Of a stretch of DNA of 64,000 nt, positions 19,365-32,347 are shown piece by piece. The DNA is from Fasciola hepatica (lineage: Eukaryota > Platyhelminthes > Trematoda > Plagiorchiida > Fasciolidae): positions 4,751,501 through 4,815,500 of the forward strand of contig CANUEZ040000028.1 in NCBI GenBank assembly GCA_948099385.1, written 5' to 3'. The notes under the pieces are model-generated. The model saw nothing but the letters and a program-made list of their open reading frames with translations, ran no database searches and was not told the origin of the DNA. The position numbers and the translations under genes were made by a program. How positions within the stretch are numbered: position 1 is the stretch's first letter; each line of letters opens with the position of its first letter.

Positions 19365-20915
19365 TTATTTACTGGACGGTAGATTCAGAGCTTTGATATC
19401 CACAGCACCAGACTTGCTTACGGATGAACTTCCAAATAAATCTTCCAGCAGCCACCATATCTCTTTATGGATTTTATGTTCCGAGAGTTTGTTTGTATAC
19501 ATGCAATTCATTCTGAATAGCTCAGTCTTGATTGGTCTCATCAAGCTCCTAACCTTTGTGTAATCCCTGCATTGGAAAGCATATTCTTTTTTGCAATGAA
19601 GTCAATTAAGGTGAGACGATGAGAAACGATCGGGGCAAATGTAGAGAGTTTCGATAGGGCAGCAAAAGTAAGAGCAAAATTAAGATAGTTGGTAGGACGA
19701 TCCCATGACACAGAGATGTCAGTGTCTGAGAATACAGAAAAGTTACTTTGACCAATCATTTCATTTATTATCAATATGTTTTGCAAAACGTCTGTCTTTT
19801 GCAAAATTTGCAGTCGTGGCATTGTGTGAAGTGTCGATGGTTGGTGTGGCTATAAATCCTAAGCAAAACCTTGATTGTAGCCTGATCGGATAGGCCAAGA
19901 ATGGAGTGACATGAAGGAGGAAACATATTTGGTCTACTGATAAAGAAAATGTCTAGAAGAGCATCTACTCCAGTTGGAAAGTTGACAGGGTTACAAGGAC
20001 TAAGGGACAAACAGAATTTACCTGAAGACGAATAAAATCACCAGCAATTATGTACAAAGAAATGTCCGCGTGGTCCACTGGGATTTGTCAAATGGAGTCG
20101 ATGACTCCTTGGTAACCATCGGTAGAACATATCGATGAAATACGAAGATTTATAAGCACAGTAGAGCAAAACATACTTGAATATTAAGGTGTGCTTACAA
20201 AAAATCAGAAATTATATATATATATATATAAATATATATGTATATATATATATATATATATAAATATATATATATATATGGTTGAGTACGTAAACACGAG
20301 TACGACGTTTTGGCACCAATGACTGTTGCTATATGTGATAACACTGCCACCTCGCTTCCGTTGTGAAACAGGACGAACCACACGATACACAGTTAAACCA
20401 ATTAGATCAACTTTTTTATCGGAGATGTCACTGTTAAACCACATTTCTTGCAGTAAGATTGCGCCAAGCTGAGAGTATTCATATGTTCTAACAAGGTCTA
20501 ACAACACCAAACAGATAATAAACAGAGAATAAACAATTTTGCTGGTCATCACAGGAAGGCTCGTGTTGTGTATGGGTTTTCCACAAAAGTTACCCGAACA
20601 ATCAGCTCTGTTTTCTCCAGGAGCACATCTGAAATTCCCGAAAAGTCTTGTCCACTTGTTCTTTACCATATTTCCGAAAGGAACGAAGCAGTCAGGTAAC
20701 GTTCTTCCTTTGAAGAACTTGAGCAGTTCATTGGAATATGGTATCGTGGGTGGCATCACTTTACCAGTACAATAGTTATCCACAAATAAGGTCAAAAACA
20801 GAACGGAAAACCGGGAAATGTGTAGAAGATTATGTGGTAAATTTCGAAGGTGGTGGATCAGCGCAGCCACACTCGAAGGTCCCACCAAGATAATTGTACA
20901 CAACAAATCAAGCAA
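19365..20915 (-). mobile_element. Decayed LINE, endonuclease half (unit 1)
   Basis: On the minus strand, a 236-codon frame (20915-20205) contains AILLQEMWFNSDISD and QRKRGGSVITYSNS, which match the N-terminal half of an apurinic-type LINE endonuclease (the TETW...RRGGG pattern). Further frames give ALLDIFFISRPN and GLSDQATIKVLL (19771-20010), the endonuclease C-terminal SDH motif with His changed to Gln, and then a linker (FAPIVSHRLTLIDFIAKKN). No RT follows, because the foldback element lies next. The (TA)n tract at 20212-20279 interrupts the endonuclease. It is dead by truncation, frame breaks and the missing His. Confidence 0.7.
20212..20279. repeat. (TA)n microsatellite inside LINE endonuclease (unit 1)
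   Basis: TA runs broken by AAAT and GTAT. It is present in unit 3 (54986-55049) and nearly absent in unit 2 (about 43450-43461). Confidence 0.95.
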
Positions 20916-23280
20916 TTTTACTATGACTTCTCCTCCATAATGTTCCTAGGCTCCAAAACTGAAGAATGAATCAACAACCTCAATTAAATTTCAGCAAGAG
21001 GTTAGAAGCAGGAAACAAGATTACCAAATACGATCAAAGCAAAGTTCAGGTTTAGAGACCAATACTCGAGGTGGATGTCAGGGTCCAATTTGTGACAAAG
21101 ATTTATTGCAATAAAACAAACACTCGGAATTTTGGTAGGCGTAGTGCATACAAATGAAATGATCGTGTTTGTATTAGGAAATGTTAATGGACGGAAAAAT
21201 GTTTCTTCAGTTATTCACAACCTCCTCTCTTGAGTGTTCAATGCATTCTTCCTATCGCGTGATATTAAGGCTAATGCAAACTGTCGCTACCTGATGTCCA
21301 TCAGGAGTAAGAGTTTCTGGAAATAAATTCGTGTTGAATAACAGATAGGCATTTCCGGCTATTTTGTTTGAAATCAACGCACAAATGATAGTATTATCCA
21401 TTCGAATGACTGGTTCCTCTACCGCCAAAATATATGTTTGTGGGAGATTTTCCCTGATTTATCCAGTAATTGTTTCTTATTCATTTCTAAATACTTGGAA
21501 GGATCTGTCACAGAAAAGACTAATTTGAGTCTTTGCAATTCTGGAGACGCAAATAATTCAGTTTTCCTGGACCTTTCCACCTTGATTGTGACACAACTAT
21601 TAGTGGTGAACGAAGCGCGTTCAAGTTATCTTGAAGCCAACACTTATATTCACGTGAACCGTATTTCTCATTTTCGGTGTGTTTGACACTCACCGATGGG
21701 AAAAATTTATGAACTGCATTCAACGTGAAATGCTGCAAGAGTGAAAGAATCTTTTCGAAACTATATTATAACCACAATTACCAAATCATCCTAGTTCAAA
21801 AACCTACTTCTACTGGAATCTTTAGATGAGAAACCTTTCCAAATATAACTCACAATTATAGCTTACATCAAACTCAGCAACAAAACCATACTTACATACC
21901 TTCGCATCACTTGGTTTGCATTGCTCAACATATTTTATCTCACCAACCAACGTCTCATACATTCAATTATCCATAGCGCCGTATAGAATCAAACTGAATG
22001 ACAGCAAACTTTCACTGAATCCATTTCATTCACCAATGCCAAATTTGAAATATGTATTCCTCGAATACCGGAACACAAAATGCATTGTTTCATAACCGAT
22101 TATATGGTCTTTGTTTTCGATATCCTTCATTATTTTACTCAAACATAGACATACTTGAACATGGTGAGTGAAAATACTCACCACTTCTTCAAGTCACTCC
22201 ATGCGGTTGTCGGAAGATGATCAATACATGTTTGAATTATAGCCTATTGTTTATCTTCAGGGTTTCATTGCAAATTCGCCAACAACCTCAGATTCTTCTC
22301 CCATATTTTCTAAAAACAATGCGTTACTGAAGTATTTCAAAACACGAATCCACAAATGAAAGACAAATAATATGACGTCGATAGACGAAGCCCGAGTTCA
22401 AGTGGAATTCATCTCATCTTACAATGAGGTTTCTCGTAGCGTGAGTGAAATTTACACTTCTTAGCATCCCAAATCTGCATCATTTTCATAACGGCGCTTT
22501 GCTCGCATTCAACACAAAGAGAGAAATTCAACGTTGACAAAACAGAGTTTTGCATGCCAATCGTAATATTGCACAATCTACTTTCAAATAACACAACCGC
22601 AAATTTCCTAATCATCACTTCATTTACATGTTGCAACTATCACTTCGATCCATGTGATTCACCATTTCTGGTTCTGCAATATTTGCTTCAGTTTTTATTA
22701 CTTATTGATAGTAATTTATTTTTGGGGAAATTTTGTGGCAGTGGAGGATTTGAGCCCGAGGCAGGGCAATCAAGAATTTCCATCACGACGACCAGCACTC
22801 TCACCACCAGTCACACTTCACTTCACAATGAAATGATTTCCAAACGTAGCACATAGCCCATCAATTATGAAATTGTATGCTCTCCTCTCAACTATCAACC
22901 TCAAAATCCACTTCATCTCATTCTGCTTTTCATTCAAATGACTCTCCGTTGCGTACCGGTCTCTCGAAAAGTGAGAGTTCAACGGTTGTAGCAATCGTTC
23001 CTCCCTTTAACAACACGGGAACCTTGGTCCAAAATCAATGTAGTGTTTTGATGCATCTCGTTATTTCTCGGAGGAAAACACTCCTGCCTTTGAACCATCT
23101 CAGTTTATTGGTTCAGAACAGATCATTTATGTAAAATATGCAGCAATCATAACCAAATCCGTGCTTGCGCACTTATTCACTCAATTATCGTTTCGAGTGC
23201 CTCTCCTGAATGGCCAATCCGGTTGGAACCCTATTAGGTGATTTGGATCGGGTCGGTTCAGATAACAGATGGTCCCTCAT
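20916..23280. other. Segment C right part, no recognised gene (unit 1)
   Basis: It contains the 415 bp that unit 2 lacks (21654-22068), an 8-bp perfect hairpin at 22162-22183, and open plus-strand stretches at 22554-22856 and 22877-23134 (the latter Ser-rich, SSQLSTSKSTSSHSAF). An acceptor-like 'ggggaaattttgtggcag' ends at 22741. Two plus frames are open across 22740-22836, so the coding frame cannot be chosen. I cannot name a product. Confidence 0.4.
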
Positions 23281-24114
23281 TGATCTATCATTCGGCTTAG
23301 CTGGTCCCAATCTTGTCCTCGATTCTCGGCCAGCTTTGATGAACTGTCTGCGTACCAAATCATCGATTGGTCTTTTGGAGTCCAAAAGTTGTCCTTTATT
23401 TTGAACAGGCAAAGGCATCCCGTTTACCCACCAAACCGTGAAGTCTCAGCTCGTGACTGCGAACGATCAACGAAGCTAGCAAAATCAACCATCAACATCG
23501 TGCACAACTTCTTCGGTTTATTCCACTCTAGTCATGTTGGTATATTTTTAACATCGTACCGCAACATGTTCCGAGTGTGAGGGATATCCCCGCACATCGT
23601 CATGTCATCCAAGTCAACGTGGTCAACCGAAACAATCTCAAGCAGATTTGGTTTGAATTTTATGGTAAATAAAGTAAATGTGACAGTAGTGTCTGAGACT
23701 ACACGCAGCGCTCGATTTAGTCAATCAGCTGAACAAAACTCGCTGTGATGCGTCAGGATGGATCAGCGGGATTTAGTGCAAATGGGAGAAATGAAAACTG
23801 GCTGGGCAAAAAATTGAGGTCAACGATTTGTTGGTATTCAAAGAGAATTTACGAAAGTCTCATTTGAAGCAAAAATGGTACAGATGAAGAGGAAACATGC
23901 ATTCGAATCGCGTGTATCATGAATCAAAGATGATACATGATAGCGGCCACTGAACAAATTACTTTATGCCGCCTGTGTTATGATCCTCGAAAGATGACCC
24001 AACCTACTGGAGCTGTTAGATGAGTAACAAGCTGTATGGTCCGCTTGTCGTGATTCCTCAACTAGCTTCAATTGCTTATCGAACATTTGAGGAGCAAACT
24101 CCTACATGTGTTCC
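23281..24114. other. Segment A left part, no recognised gene (unit 2)
   Basis: Counterpart of 1-834, with one base change noted near 23854. The open plus frame at 23389-23580 is unchanged. Confidence 0.4.
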
Positions 24115-24189
24115 AACACCAAGTCTATCCAATTGCAATGTGAATGATTTATGTTTCAAATTGAAATATACTCGCAATATATCCCGACT

Positions 24190-24234
<45 letters not shown>

Positions 24235-24312
24235 CATATATATGATAGGAACGCACTTTTGTGGAAGAATAGAGAGGGCGTTTGCAGTATCAACTTGAGA
24301 TTGGTCAATCAA

Positions 24313-25428
24313 TGGTCGCTTGGGTACTTCCGATATGCTCTTTTGAATGAAACGTTTCGCGTACCCGTTGTTTTGTAATATTTGTCTTCTGTGATCTAAT
24401 TCCTCACTCACTGTTTCCTCGGAAATGATCTTTCGTATGCGAGACACTAAGGACCGAATTAGGTTCTTTTTGCATTTTGGAGGCACGAAACTTGCAAAAT
24501 GTGTGTATTGGCCTATCCATGTTGGCTTACGATTGACGCGGCGGACGAGCTTCCCATCTTCCCTCTTCGTAAGTTTTACATCCAGAAAATGAAAGTTGCC
24601 GTCTAGTTTCACTTGGGAGGCGAAATGAACACACTGTGAGCCTGGTTACACCTTTCCACTAGTTCATCTAGGTGAACATATTTGCAAATCATGATTAAAA
24701 TGTCGTCCACATACCGGAAGTAACTGGTTAGTCTTTCTATGGTGTCTTTGAGTAACCCATTTTCCAGCTTATCAACGTAAATGTCGTCAAGTAGGGGTCC
24801 CAGAGGCGAGTTCATTGCAACTCCGTCAGTTTGTCGGCAAAGCTTGTTGTTGAAGCCGAACTGAATATTTAGCGTGCATAGTAGTAGTAGTTCTTTCAGA
24901 CTGGTTACCGGAATACCAACGTTTATTTCGTTCTCTATTATATAATTGCACAAATATTCGATAGTTTCTAGAAATAGGACGCTCGTAAATAGTGATGTTA
25001 CATCCAGTGATGCCATTTTTAAGTCCTGTCGTGTTTTCTTCTTTTAATAACTCTACGAACTGAAATGTTTCGTTAAGGTTGTATTGAGCAGTGCTTCTGC
25101 CTACTGGTTCCAATATATCGACGAGCCAACGAGCAGTAGAATAAAAGGGACAAGTGCTCATATCAAGTATCGGTTTTAGTGGTACCCCTGATTTGTGTAT
25201 CTTCGCTAAGCCATATAGGCGAGAAATACTAGCGCCAGTAGTTCGTAACTGTTCATAAGTGCCATTCGAAATATAATTCTGATCTTCCAATAGTCTCAGG
25301 GCTGCAGTAAGTTGTTCTTCCACTGTCTTGGTTCTGTCGTTCTCTCCTTAGAATTCCGTAACATTAGTCGAGTCACTTAGAATGATATCCCCTTTATCAA
25401 TGTAGTCTTTGTTATTCCTCAGCACAAC
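24313..25428 (-). pseudogene. Penelope-like reverse transcriptase, frameshifted (unit 2)
   Basis: It has the same two frameshifts as unit 1. The YVDD box is intact. The following residues are ILIMICKYVH where the other units read ISIMICKHVH, and the block ends ISPPK rather than ISHPK. These private changes separate unit 2 from units 1, 3 and 4. Confidence 0.9.
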
Positions 25429-25880
25429 TCATAACTATTTAGCTCTTTGACGACCAGTTATTCATTGCGACTGTGTAATTCACTGAATAATCAAATTGCT
25501 TTCTAGAAAAATGCACGATGGCGAACAAGCTGGTTTTCGGCAACTTCATCCTCTGGCTGATTCTGTTACATATGTATATAGATATATTTATTTATATATA
25601 TGTATATATATATATATGTGGTAGGAATGCATATTTTCGGAAGTAAAGCGAGGGTGTTCAGAGTATCAAATTCAGATTGGTCAATCAGTATTTTAGTTGT
25701 TGTGCGGTTCGCAGCAGGGTGGGAAGTTGGTTGTTCGTGGTTGGAGAATCTCGGTGTAGAAAGTACTTCTGGGGTGCGTTGAATGCTTCCTGTCATTACT
25801 GAAAGGTAGCGGTTGAGGTCATCATGATAACTAGTGCAATCATAGCGCACCTTGTCGGGACAGAACACCAGATGGACAAC

Positions 25881-25990
25881 GAAGTCTTCAAGATAACTTA
25901 CACAGTGCCTGTGAATTTTTCGAAGATCATGATTTGACGATTGATCTTCGAAGAATTCACACGCACTGTGTAAATTATCTTGAAGGCTTC
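25881..25990. repeat. Long hairpin, 49-bp arms (unit 2)
   Basis: Same structure and loop as at 2615-2724. No arm change was noticed. Confidence 0.9.
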
Positions 25991-26259
25991 CAAAATTATG
26001 CAGTCCTACCATATACATATATATAAACATATATACTTATATTTATATATAAATGTATTAGCCAGGTGATGAAGTTACCGAAAACGAGCTTTATCCTTAT
26101 CGTGTATTTTGTACAATGCAATGAGATTATTTATCGAAGTCGGGATTTATTGCGAGTATATTTCAAATTGAAACTTAAATCATTCACATTGCGATTGGAT
26201 CGACCTGGTGTTTTCTCTTAGTCAATATGTATTGTAAATCTACGATGAACATATTAGAG

Positions 26260-27686
26260 ATGTCCATTTCTAATGAGATGTCTTGTTGCACAAATGCAGT
26301 ACCAACGTTTCACATGCTCGCTGGAATATATTATCTACACGTATATAACCCGTGGCATTTGAAATTATTTGAATTCGCTTGATCTCATTTATCGCGAAAG
26401 ATAATTCGATGTGCATAAATCATTCGGTTGGCATGTTTCATTCCCCACTGTTCATGGATCGGATTTCCTAATGAAAGGACTGAGAGAAGCGCCCACACAA
26501 GTACCTTCTCGTGATGGTCCAATTCATTCGAGATCAAGCTATCAGTCTGGTAAGTAATATATTCCTTTCCTATTCACTTCAGTTCAGTCGAGTAGAGTCC
26601 AGTCCAGTCCAGTCCAGTCCAGTCCAGTCCAGTTCATTTCAGTTCATTTCAGTTCATTTCAGTTCAGTTCATTTCAGTTCAGTTCAGTTCAGTTCAGTTC
26701 ATTTCAGTTCATTTCAGTTCAGTTCAATTCAATTCAGTTCAGTTCAGTTCACTCAACCATCAATCTGATAAACATGTCCTTCAGCTTTCGTTGCTACCTC
26801 ACAACATCAGTGATTTGAAGACAGAGTGATTAGAAACTTGAAGTGGGAAGAACAGCCTAAAACGATGTGAGAAGCGAAACTCACGAAAACGCAGAGAGAG
26901 TGTGAATTCAAATTAGCCGTTCGTTGCAAATCTTCTACAAATTACGTCGTGTTTCCGAAATACGCAAGACAGGTCTGGTGGACCTCAACTCGAAACTCCC
27001 ACAGATGCTATTTGAAAGAACTTACTTTCCAAGGTTTTCATACTCCATGAAATGATCACGAGGATGCATAAATTAGACCTTTGTGATGTATCGTGACACA
27101 AAATACCACCTCCCAATAATTTTCTCCATTATCTATAGTTGTACCGTACTCACGTTCTGGAAGCTCACGTGAGTGCATTGTTCGAACGGCACTGTCATTT
27201 ATCAGTCATTGAAATAGTCAAGTAAATTGCGCACTAGCTGTATTGGCTTGTTTGTTTACGACTCGCGTGCTCAATTCGGTAATTGAAAGTGTGCAAAAGA
27301 TGCATACTGATTTATCGGTCATCCGATATTGGAATAACCGAACGGCAGTTGCATATCACTTGATTGCTTGGAAACGAATTCGCAACATTTCACATTTCCT
27401 TCTTGATACAATATCAATGTGGATTACCTCATTCGAATATTTCAACAATCGAAACACCTATTCCTCGTCGCTTGCACAAATCAGCTTTCAGCAATGGAAA
27501 TCACGGATGCTCATAGATGATATTCGCAAAGTCCAGAGATATGAGCAGTGAATTGCCTACACTTCATACCATCAAGTTATTCCTCGAGAATCGTGATCAG
27601 TGTGACAATAAGACTACTGGCAGTATCACAACCTCAAAACTGCAACTACTGAGGACAAAAGTATTCTGTTGTGGTAAGATGCAGAC
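26260..27686. repeat. R block, copy 3 (R1 of unit 2)
   Basis: R1-type at its ends, but it carries R2-type bases in the middle ('gaacagcctaaaacg', 'gaaactcacg', 'cgaacggcactg'). This mosaic suggests past exchange between R1 and R2 copies. Its satellite spans 26578-26752. Confidence 0.95.
26578..26752. repeat. Pentanucleotide satellite (R1 of unit 2)
   Basis: Very close to the unit 1 R1 tract, with one TTTCA variant replaced near the right end. Confidence 0.95.
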
Positions 27687-28510
27687 CTTTGTTTCGCTAA
27701 TGTAATAGTTATATCTACTGACGAAATAATATGCATCATATGTTTCGAGTAACACAACATGAGTCCTCGCACCGAGGACTCATCCAGTCATGGAAATTAG
27801 CTGTTATTAATAACAAAAATGACCATAAAAGCATGAGGTCAGAAGCAATGGCTCGCCGATTTGCTGAAATCATGCACTTATAATAGGGATGACAATGTTC
27901 CAGATGTCATCGTCATTATCATTTGTGACCTAATTTGTTAGGCTTTCGAATTTGTTCACATAATTCAATGGTACAATTATTTCCTCGAAAATCCTCTATG
28001 TGGTTTCTTGCGCAACCTGAAACAACTATTGTTTGTAACAACAACCAACGACAGAGTTAATTAGGGCAAACTAATTTAATCTCAGTGGTAGCTCTCAAAT
28101 TCACTAGAAAATATTTCCAGACACCGCCACTCAGTGCACCAAATGGAAAACATCACCTTGCCAACTCAGAAAGAATGCATATATTTTTATATTTCATCAT
28201 TTTTCATCTCGTTTACTTCCTTTTATTATGTGAAAATGAAAAAATATTTCAGACATGGGGTCACGATCAGTTAAAGGCTGCCCATTAGTGAGTGATCGGT
28301 GGTGAAAGGAGGAGGTGAAGGGCGGATAGTTCACCATTACGACTCTTTCTCTGTTACCGGTCACAATATTATTTGAAACGGGGACTTTATTTCTAAATCG
28401 CCATCACAACTGCACACAATAGAGCGGGTATCACACAGAAGTGGGTTGAAATATAGTATTACTGATTGCACTGGTAAAATTTAGTATTAATTTACTGAAG
28501 ACGTTTTGCT
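27687..28510. other. Segment B left part (unit 2)
   Basis: The palindrome recurs at 27759-27783. Private bases near 27960, 28446 and 28484 differ from both unit 1 and unit 4. Confidence 0.5.
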
Positions 28511-28686
28511 CGACTACTCCGACTTCCGACATAAACGACTAGACGCGAACCACCTAGTCCACAGGCTATCCTAGATGACAACTAATGGTGTAGTGAACAA
28601 CAACTAGCGACGGTCAAATGAATATCATCTTGGACTTGGGACAGTATCTGCCCGGGTTCGATTCCGGCCACCGCCGGTCACGTTCT
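28511..28686 (+). mobile_element. tRNA-like SINE candidate (unit 2)
   Basis: The B-box GGTTCGATTCC is at 28655-28665 and is unchanged from unit 1. Confidence 0.4.
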
Positions 28687-28773
28687 ATTTTGGCAGCCTC
28701 TCTGTTACGCATGTATATCGGTACTTGATAGCAATTTTGCGTAGACAGATGTCCGCTTTTCAGTCAAGAAGAT

Positions 28774-30954
28774 TCACCTTTGGCTCGTCATCGAATCAGT
28801 AGGGCGGAATAAGAGAAAATTACAGATCAAAATTGCCAAGAAATTCCGCCGATGCTCGTACCCGGTTTGTGAGGATTCGGCCAGAAATGGTTTGGTAGGT
28901 TTGTCATAGGCTTCACTACAAGAGGGAATGGAAAAACAGGAGGAAAATGTAGAAGTAAGAGAGTTACACTTGGATCGATCACTGTGGAAAGGGTGAGTGC
29001 TGCCTGCAGGAACTTTGTGAACGCTTTTCACATGCTGCTAGGTGTAGTTCGCACAGCCTAGCAGGTAGTTCAGCCATGGTTATGAAAGATACCCGGCTGA
29101 TAATAGATAGATCTCGATAATGAATTTCAAAATCTTTCTTTGGTAGGCCACCGGATATAGCAGGGTAACAGCAAAGTAGAACAGGAGAGGAGCAATAAAT
29201 AACAAAAGGGGGAACGACACTCGGTTTAACTTTAAATTGCCTAGGCTTTCGGACTCTGTAAGACAGCCAGCGTAGCTTCTTCATACAGTTTGATATTTGA
29301 GATTATCACTTCAAATTTGTATCAATCATGATTCCTAAGTATTTGACAGAACCGACTTTAGTTAATGGTTCCGTGGAAATGACAGATAAATCATAAGGAT
29401 AAGCCGATCAAATTAGGGTAAGTGTACATTCGAAGCATCTGGACGAAATTAAAGCTAAACCAGATGAAAAGGAGAAGTCATAAATGGCACTGATTACTGA
29501 AAAAGTTAACAAAATCCTGGGTTACAGAGGCATCTTGACTAGGGACCACATCAAAGACATATTCAGATAAATGTGTAGGAGGAATGAATGAAAGGTCACT
29601 AAAGTAGGTGGCAAATAAACAGGAGGCAGTACGTCTCTCTAAAACACTCCTGAATAGTTTACCAAGGGTTTAAATATTTTAATACCTAGTCGTGTGCACT
29701 GATTTCCGTTACTAAAATAATCAGACATCTATGCTAACAAAGGTGTGGGACTGCCGAAATCTCCCAGCTTAAGGAGAAGGAGAGACCGCGGAATGGAATC
29801 AAAGCAGATAAGTAGTCAAGAAAAGGGTTTTTCACAGACTTTGCTCATCCTTCCAATGATCTGGTTATATGGCGGACTAAGGAAGTGATAGCATCCACGG
29901 TAAACCTGTTCGGGCTATGGACAAACTGTAAGAGGTCATCGGGAGGGTTCGTGGAAGAATTCAAACTCTGTAAATTTAAGACCAGATGGAGTAAGAGCAA
30001 TGGGACGAAAGCCTTTAGCGATGACAGTGAATGGACTCCAGCAGTCTGCGATAGCACACGATCACAAAGGTTTGCTCAAAATAGAAGAGAATATTTCAGC
30101 CGGAGCAACCAAACCATGTCTCAAAAGTGATGACGATAGGCAATCAGGACCAATACCTGAGGACCGTTTGGAGGCACGAAGAAGCTTAAATATTTCTTCC
30201 GTAGTGAAAAGAATTGTGTACACAATATGTTCTGTAATAAGTTTAATTGAAGAGTCGTTCGATGGGTGGAGGAATGATTTGTTTATACTGTCATTGTCGG
30301 CCGCAAACTTCGCTTGTTTCGTCCTTTTTCCACAAAGCAGCCGAGAGCGTTGCCATGAGTGTTTACTGTTGTGGCTACATAGGAGTTGACTAACATACAG
30401 CGAGTGCGTTTAATTTCTTTCTTTATCAAAAGAGAAATGCATCCTACTTTAGAACTGTTCCGGGCTTTGTAGAAATATAGCTTTAGTCATCTTAGGGATT
30501 TCAAAGTCGGAGAAATGGCTCCGCTGTAACAGAGGAAGAGGGTCTCTAAGAGGCAGCTCAGGTCGAAATTAAATTATTTGTCTCTACGAAAAGTTTAACC
30601 TTGCTACTTGAAGATAATGAAAAATAAAACCAGAAAGATACATGAAAAGGAAGAGAACGTTGTCACAAGGAAGACTTCGAGATGAGTTATTATTTAACTG
30701 GTTGGCTTGAAAGAATGAAAAACAGACCGGGAGTATACCTCAGGCTTCAACAGAAGCAGACTATGGCCACCGGTTGAGACAGGTGCACGCAGCCTTCGGG
30801 AAGACGATTCAAGATGATTGGTGCTAATCCTGTCTGAAACAGAGGTTCCTCCGTTCGGAGAATCACAAAGATCAGTTAAATCAAACCCAGTGATGAGTTG
30901 GGCGGAAGCAAGATTAAAGCCGCTCAAAATGATCTGCAAATGGTCATCTAACAA
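28774..30954 (-). mobile_element. Decayed CR1-like LINE, 3' half (unit 2)
   Basis: Same truncation points and stops as the unit 1 copy, so it was inherited by array duplication and not newly inserted. Confidence 0.75.
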
Positions 30955-32329
30955 AGAAATAAGAATAGGTAAAAAAAGAGTCCCATTGATATATAACGAA
31001 TAAAAAAGGAATTGAAGCGATTATTTTTGTTATTTATGTACAAAGGAATACTAGTTGTGAAAACAAAGTTGCACGCATTCTTATTCCCTGCATTCTCATC
31101 ATAAAGGACTCAGACTGTTTCCGTAAATCGTGATCTTAAGAAAACATTGTAGGTGAAAATTCACTGACATCTGTGATGTGAACAAAGAAACGGAAATTTC
31201 GGTAACATTAAACACTCTTCTTCTGAAAATGAAGAATCACAATTACAAAACACTTTGGATAATGCCTTTTTCTATAATGGCAAGTGTTTTTTTTTCTCTA
31301 TTACTACGGCCAATTAGCCTTGAAATCATACTAAACAAGATTTTTTACCCCAAACACATAGAATCACAAGGCTTCAAACTATTCTTGAAATTCAACTTTC
31401 GATACAAACCAACCACAGTATTGCAAAACCCACTGACCACGTGATTTGAAGAGGCTTAGTTATAATTTATCCAACAAAATTTTGCTGCTTGAATTATCCT
31501 AGATAAAGCAGATAATGCAAGAAAGCATGATCTTACTTCCAAATAACCTCTGATGTTCGCAACGGTGTACGAACTTCCGTTGTTTTGCACTTTTATTCAC
31601 ATATTTACTAGCACAAAAAAAATTGATGTAGCTCTCAGTGCTAATTACACACCTATTCATAACATTATGACATTTCTTTAAATCTTTGAAGAATGCAAAC
31701 TTATGTTTACTTCGTATTCTATAAACCAAAGGTGCCAATTTAGGGTCATGATACATCATTTCACGGTATCATGTTTGACGAAGTTCCAAATGCATTGCTC
31801 TACCCAAATCAGAATTGTGGCACTAGGCTACATTAGCTGACGGAACTCCGCAGCTAAAGTCAGTCATGGTGAATACATGATTCCACATCAGAATTTATCC
31901 ACTTTTTCGCACCACGTTGAACTAACTCTTCACAAGTTTATACGAATTCATTTTATTAGCATGTGTTATTACCCTCTTACATATTTAATCGAAAAAGTCA
32001 ACGCAAACCGATGCCGGTTGATAATGTGTGAAATATGTATTCATATACATATATTTCTGAATTATTGATGAAATTTGTCAACACGATTGATCACTGCAAT
32101 TTACCGTCACTGACTTATTTGAATTATAGTATCTAATTAGGTTCCACGTCACCAAAGGTGCCAGAGGTTAACATTTTGTAATTACGGACCATTTCCTGGG
32201 GCCTAGACCTACAGTAAATGAATCATGATAATTACTACTCACAATGCTGTATTAACCGATTTTTGACCAATGAAAATTGATTTTTGCCTGTATACCTCAC
32301 CTCCTAGTATTGACTTTTTGATTTTTCAG

Positions 32330-32347
32330 TGCGATCAACAAGCGGAG
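32330..32347 (+). CDS. Candidate 18-nt micro-exon (unit 2)
   Basis: Identical island and splice sites to 9064-9081. Confidence 0.3.

Larger units (their letters stand above)
1..23280. repeat. Tandem-array unit 1 (long form, 23,280 bp)
   Basis: The first bases of the window recur at 23281, 46047 and 58051, and the same order of landmarks follows each time. This long unit runs A (1-2993), R (2994-4420), B (4421-14415), second R (14416-15862), C (15863-23280). The start phase is set only by the window edge. It shares private variants with unit 4, for example the R1 bases near 3590 and the B bases near 4680, 5170 and 5480, which unit 2 lacks. Confidence 0.97.
24115..26212 (-). mobile_element. 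Decayed Penelope-like element with inverted repeats (unit 2)
   Basis: The inverted repeats are at 24115-24194 and 26133-26212. The second TA tract (25571-25618) is shorter and broken up by GATATATTTATTTA, unlike the purer tracts in units 1 and 4. Confidence 0.75.
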
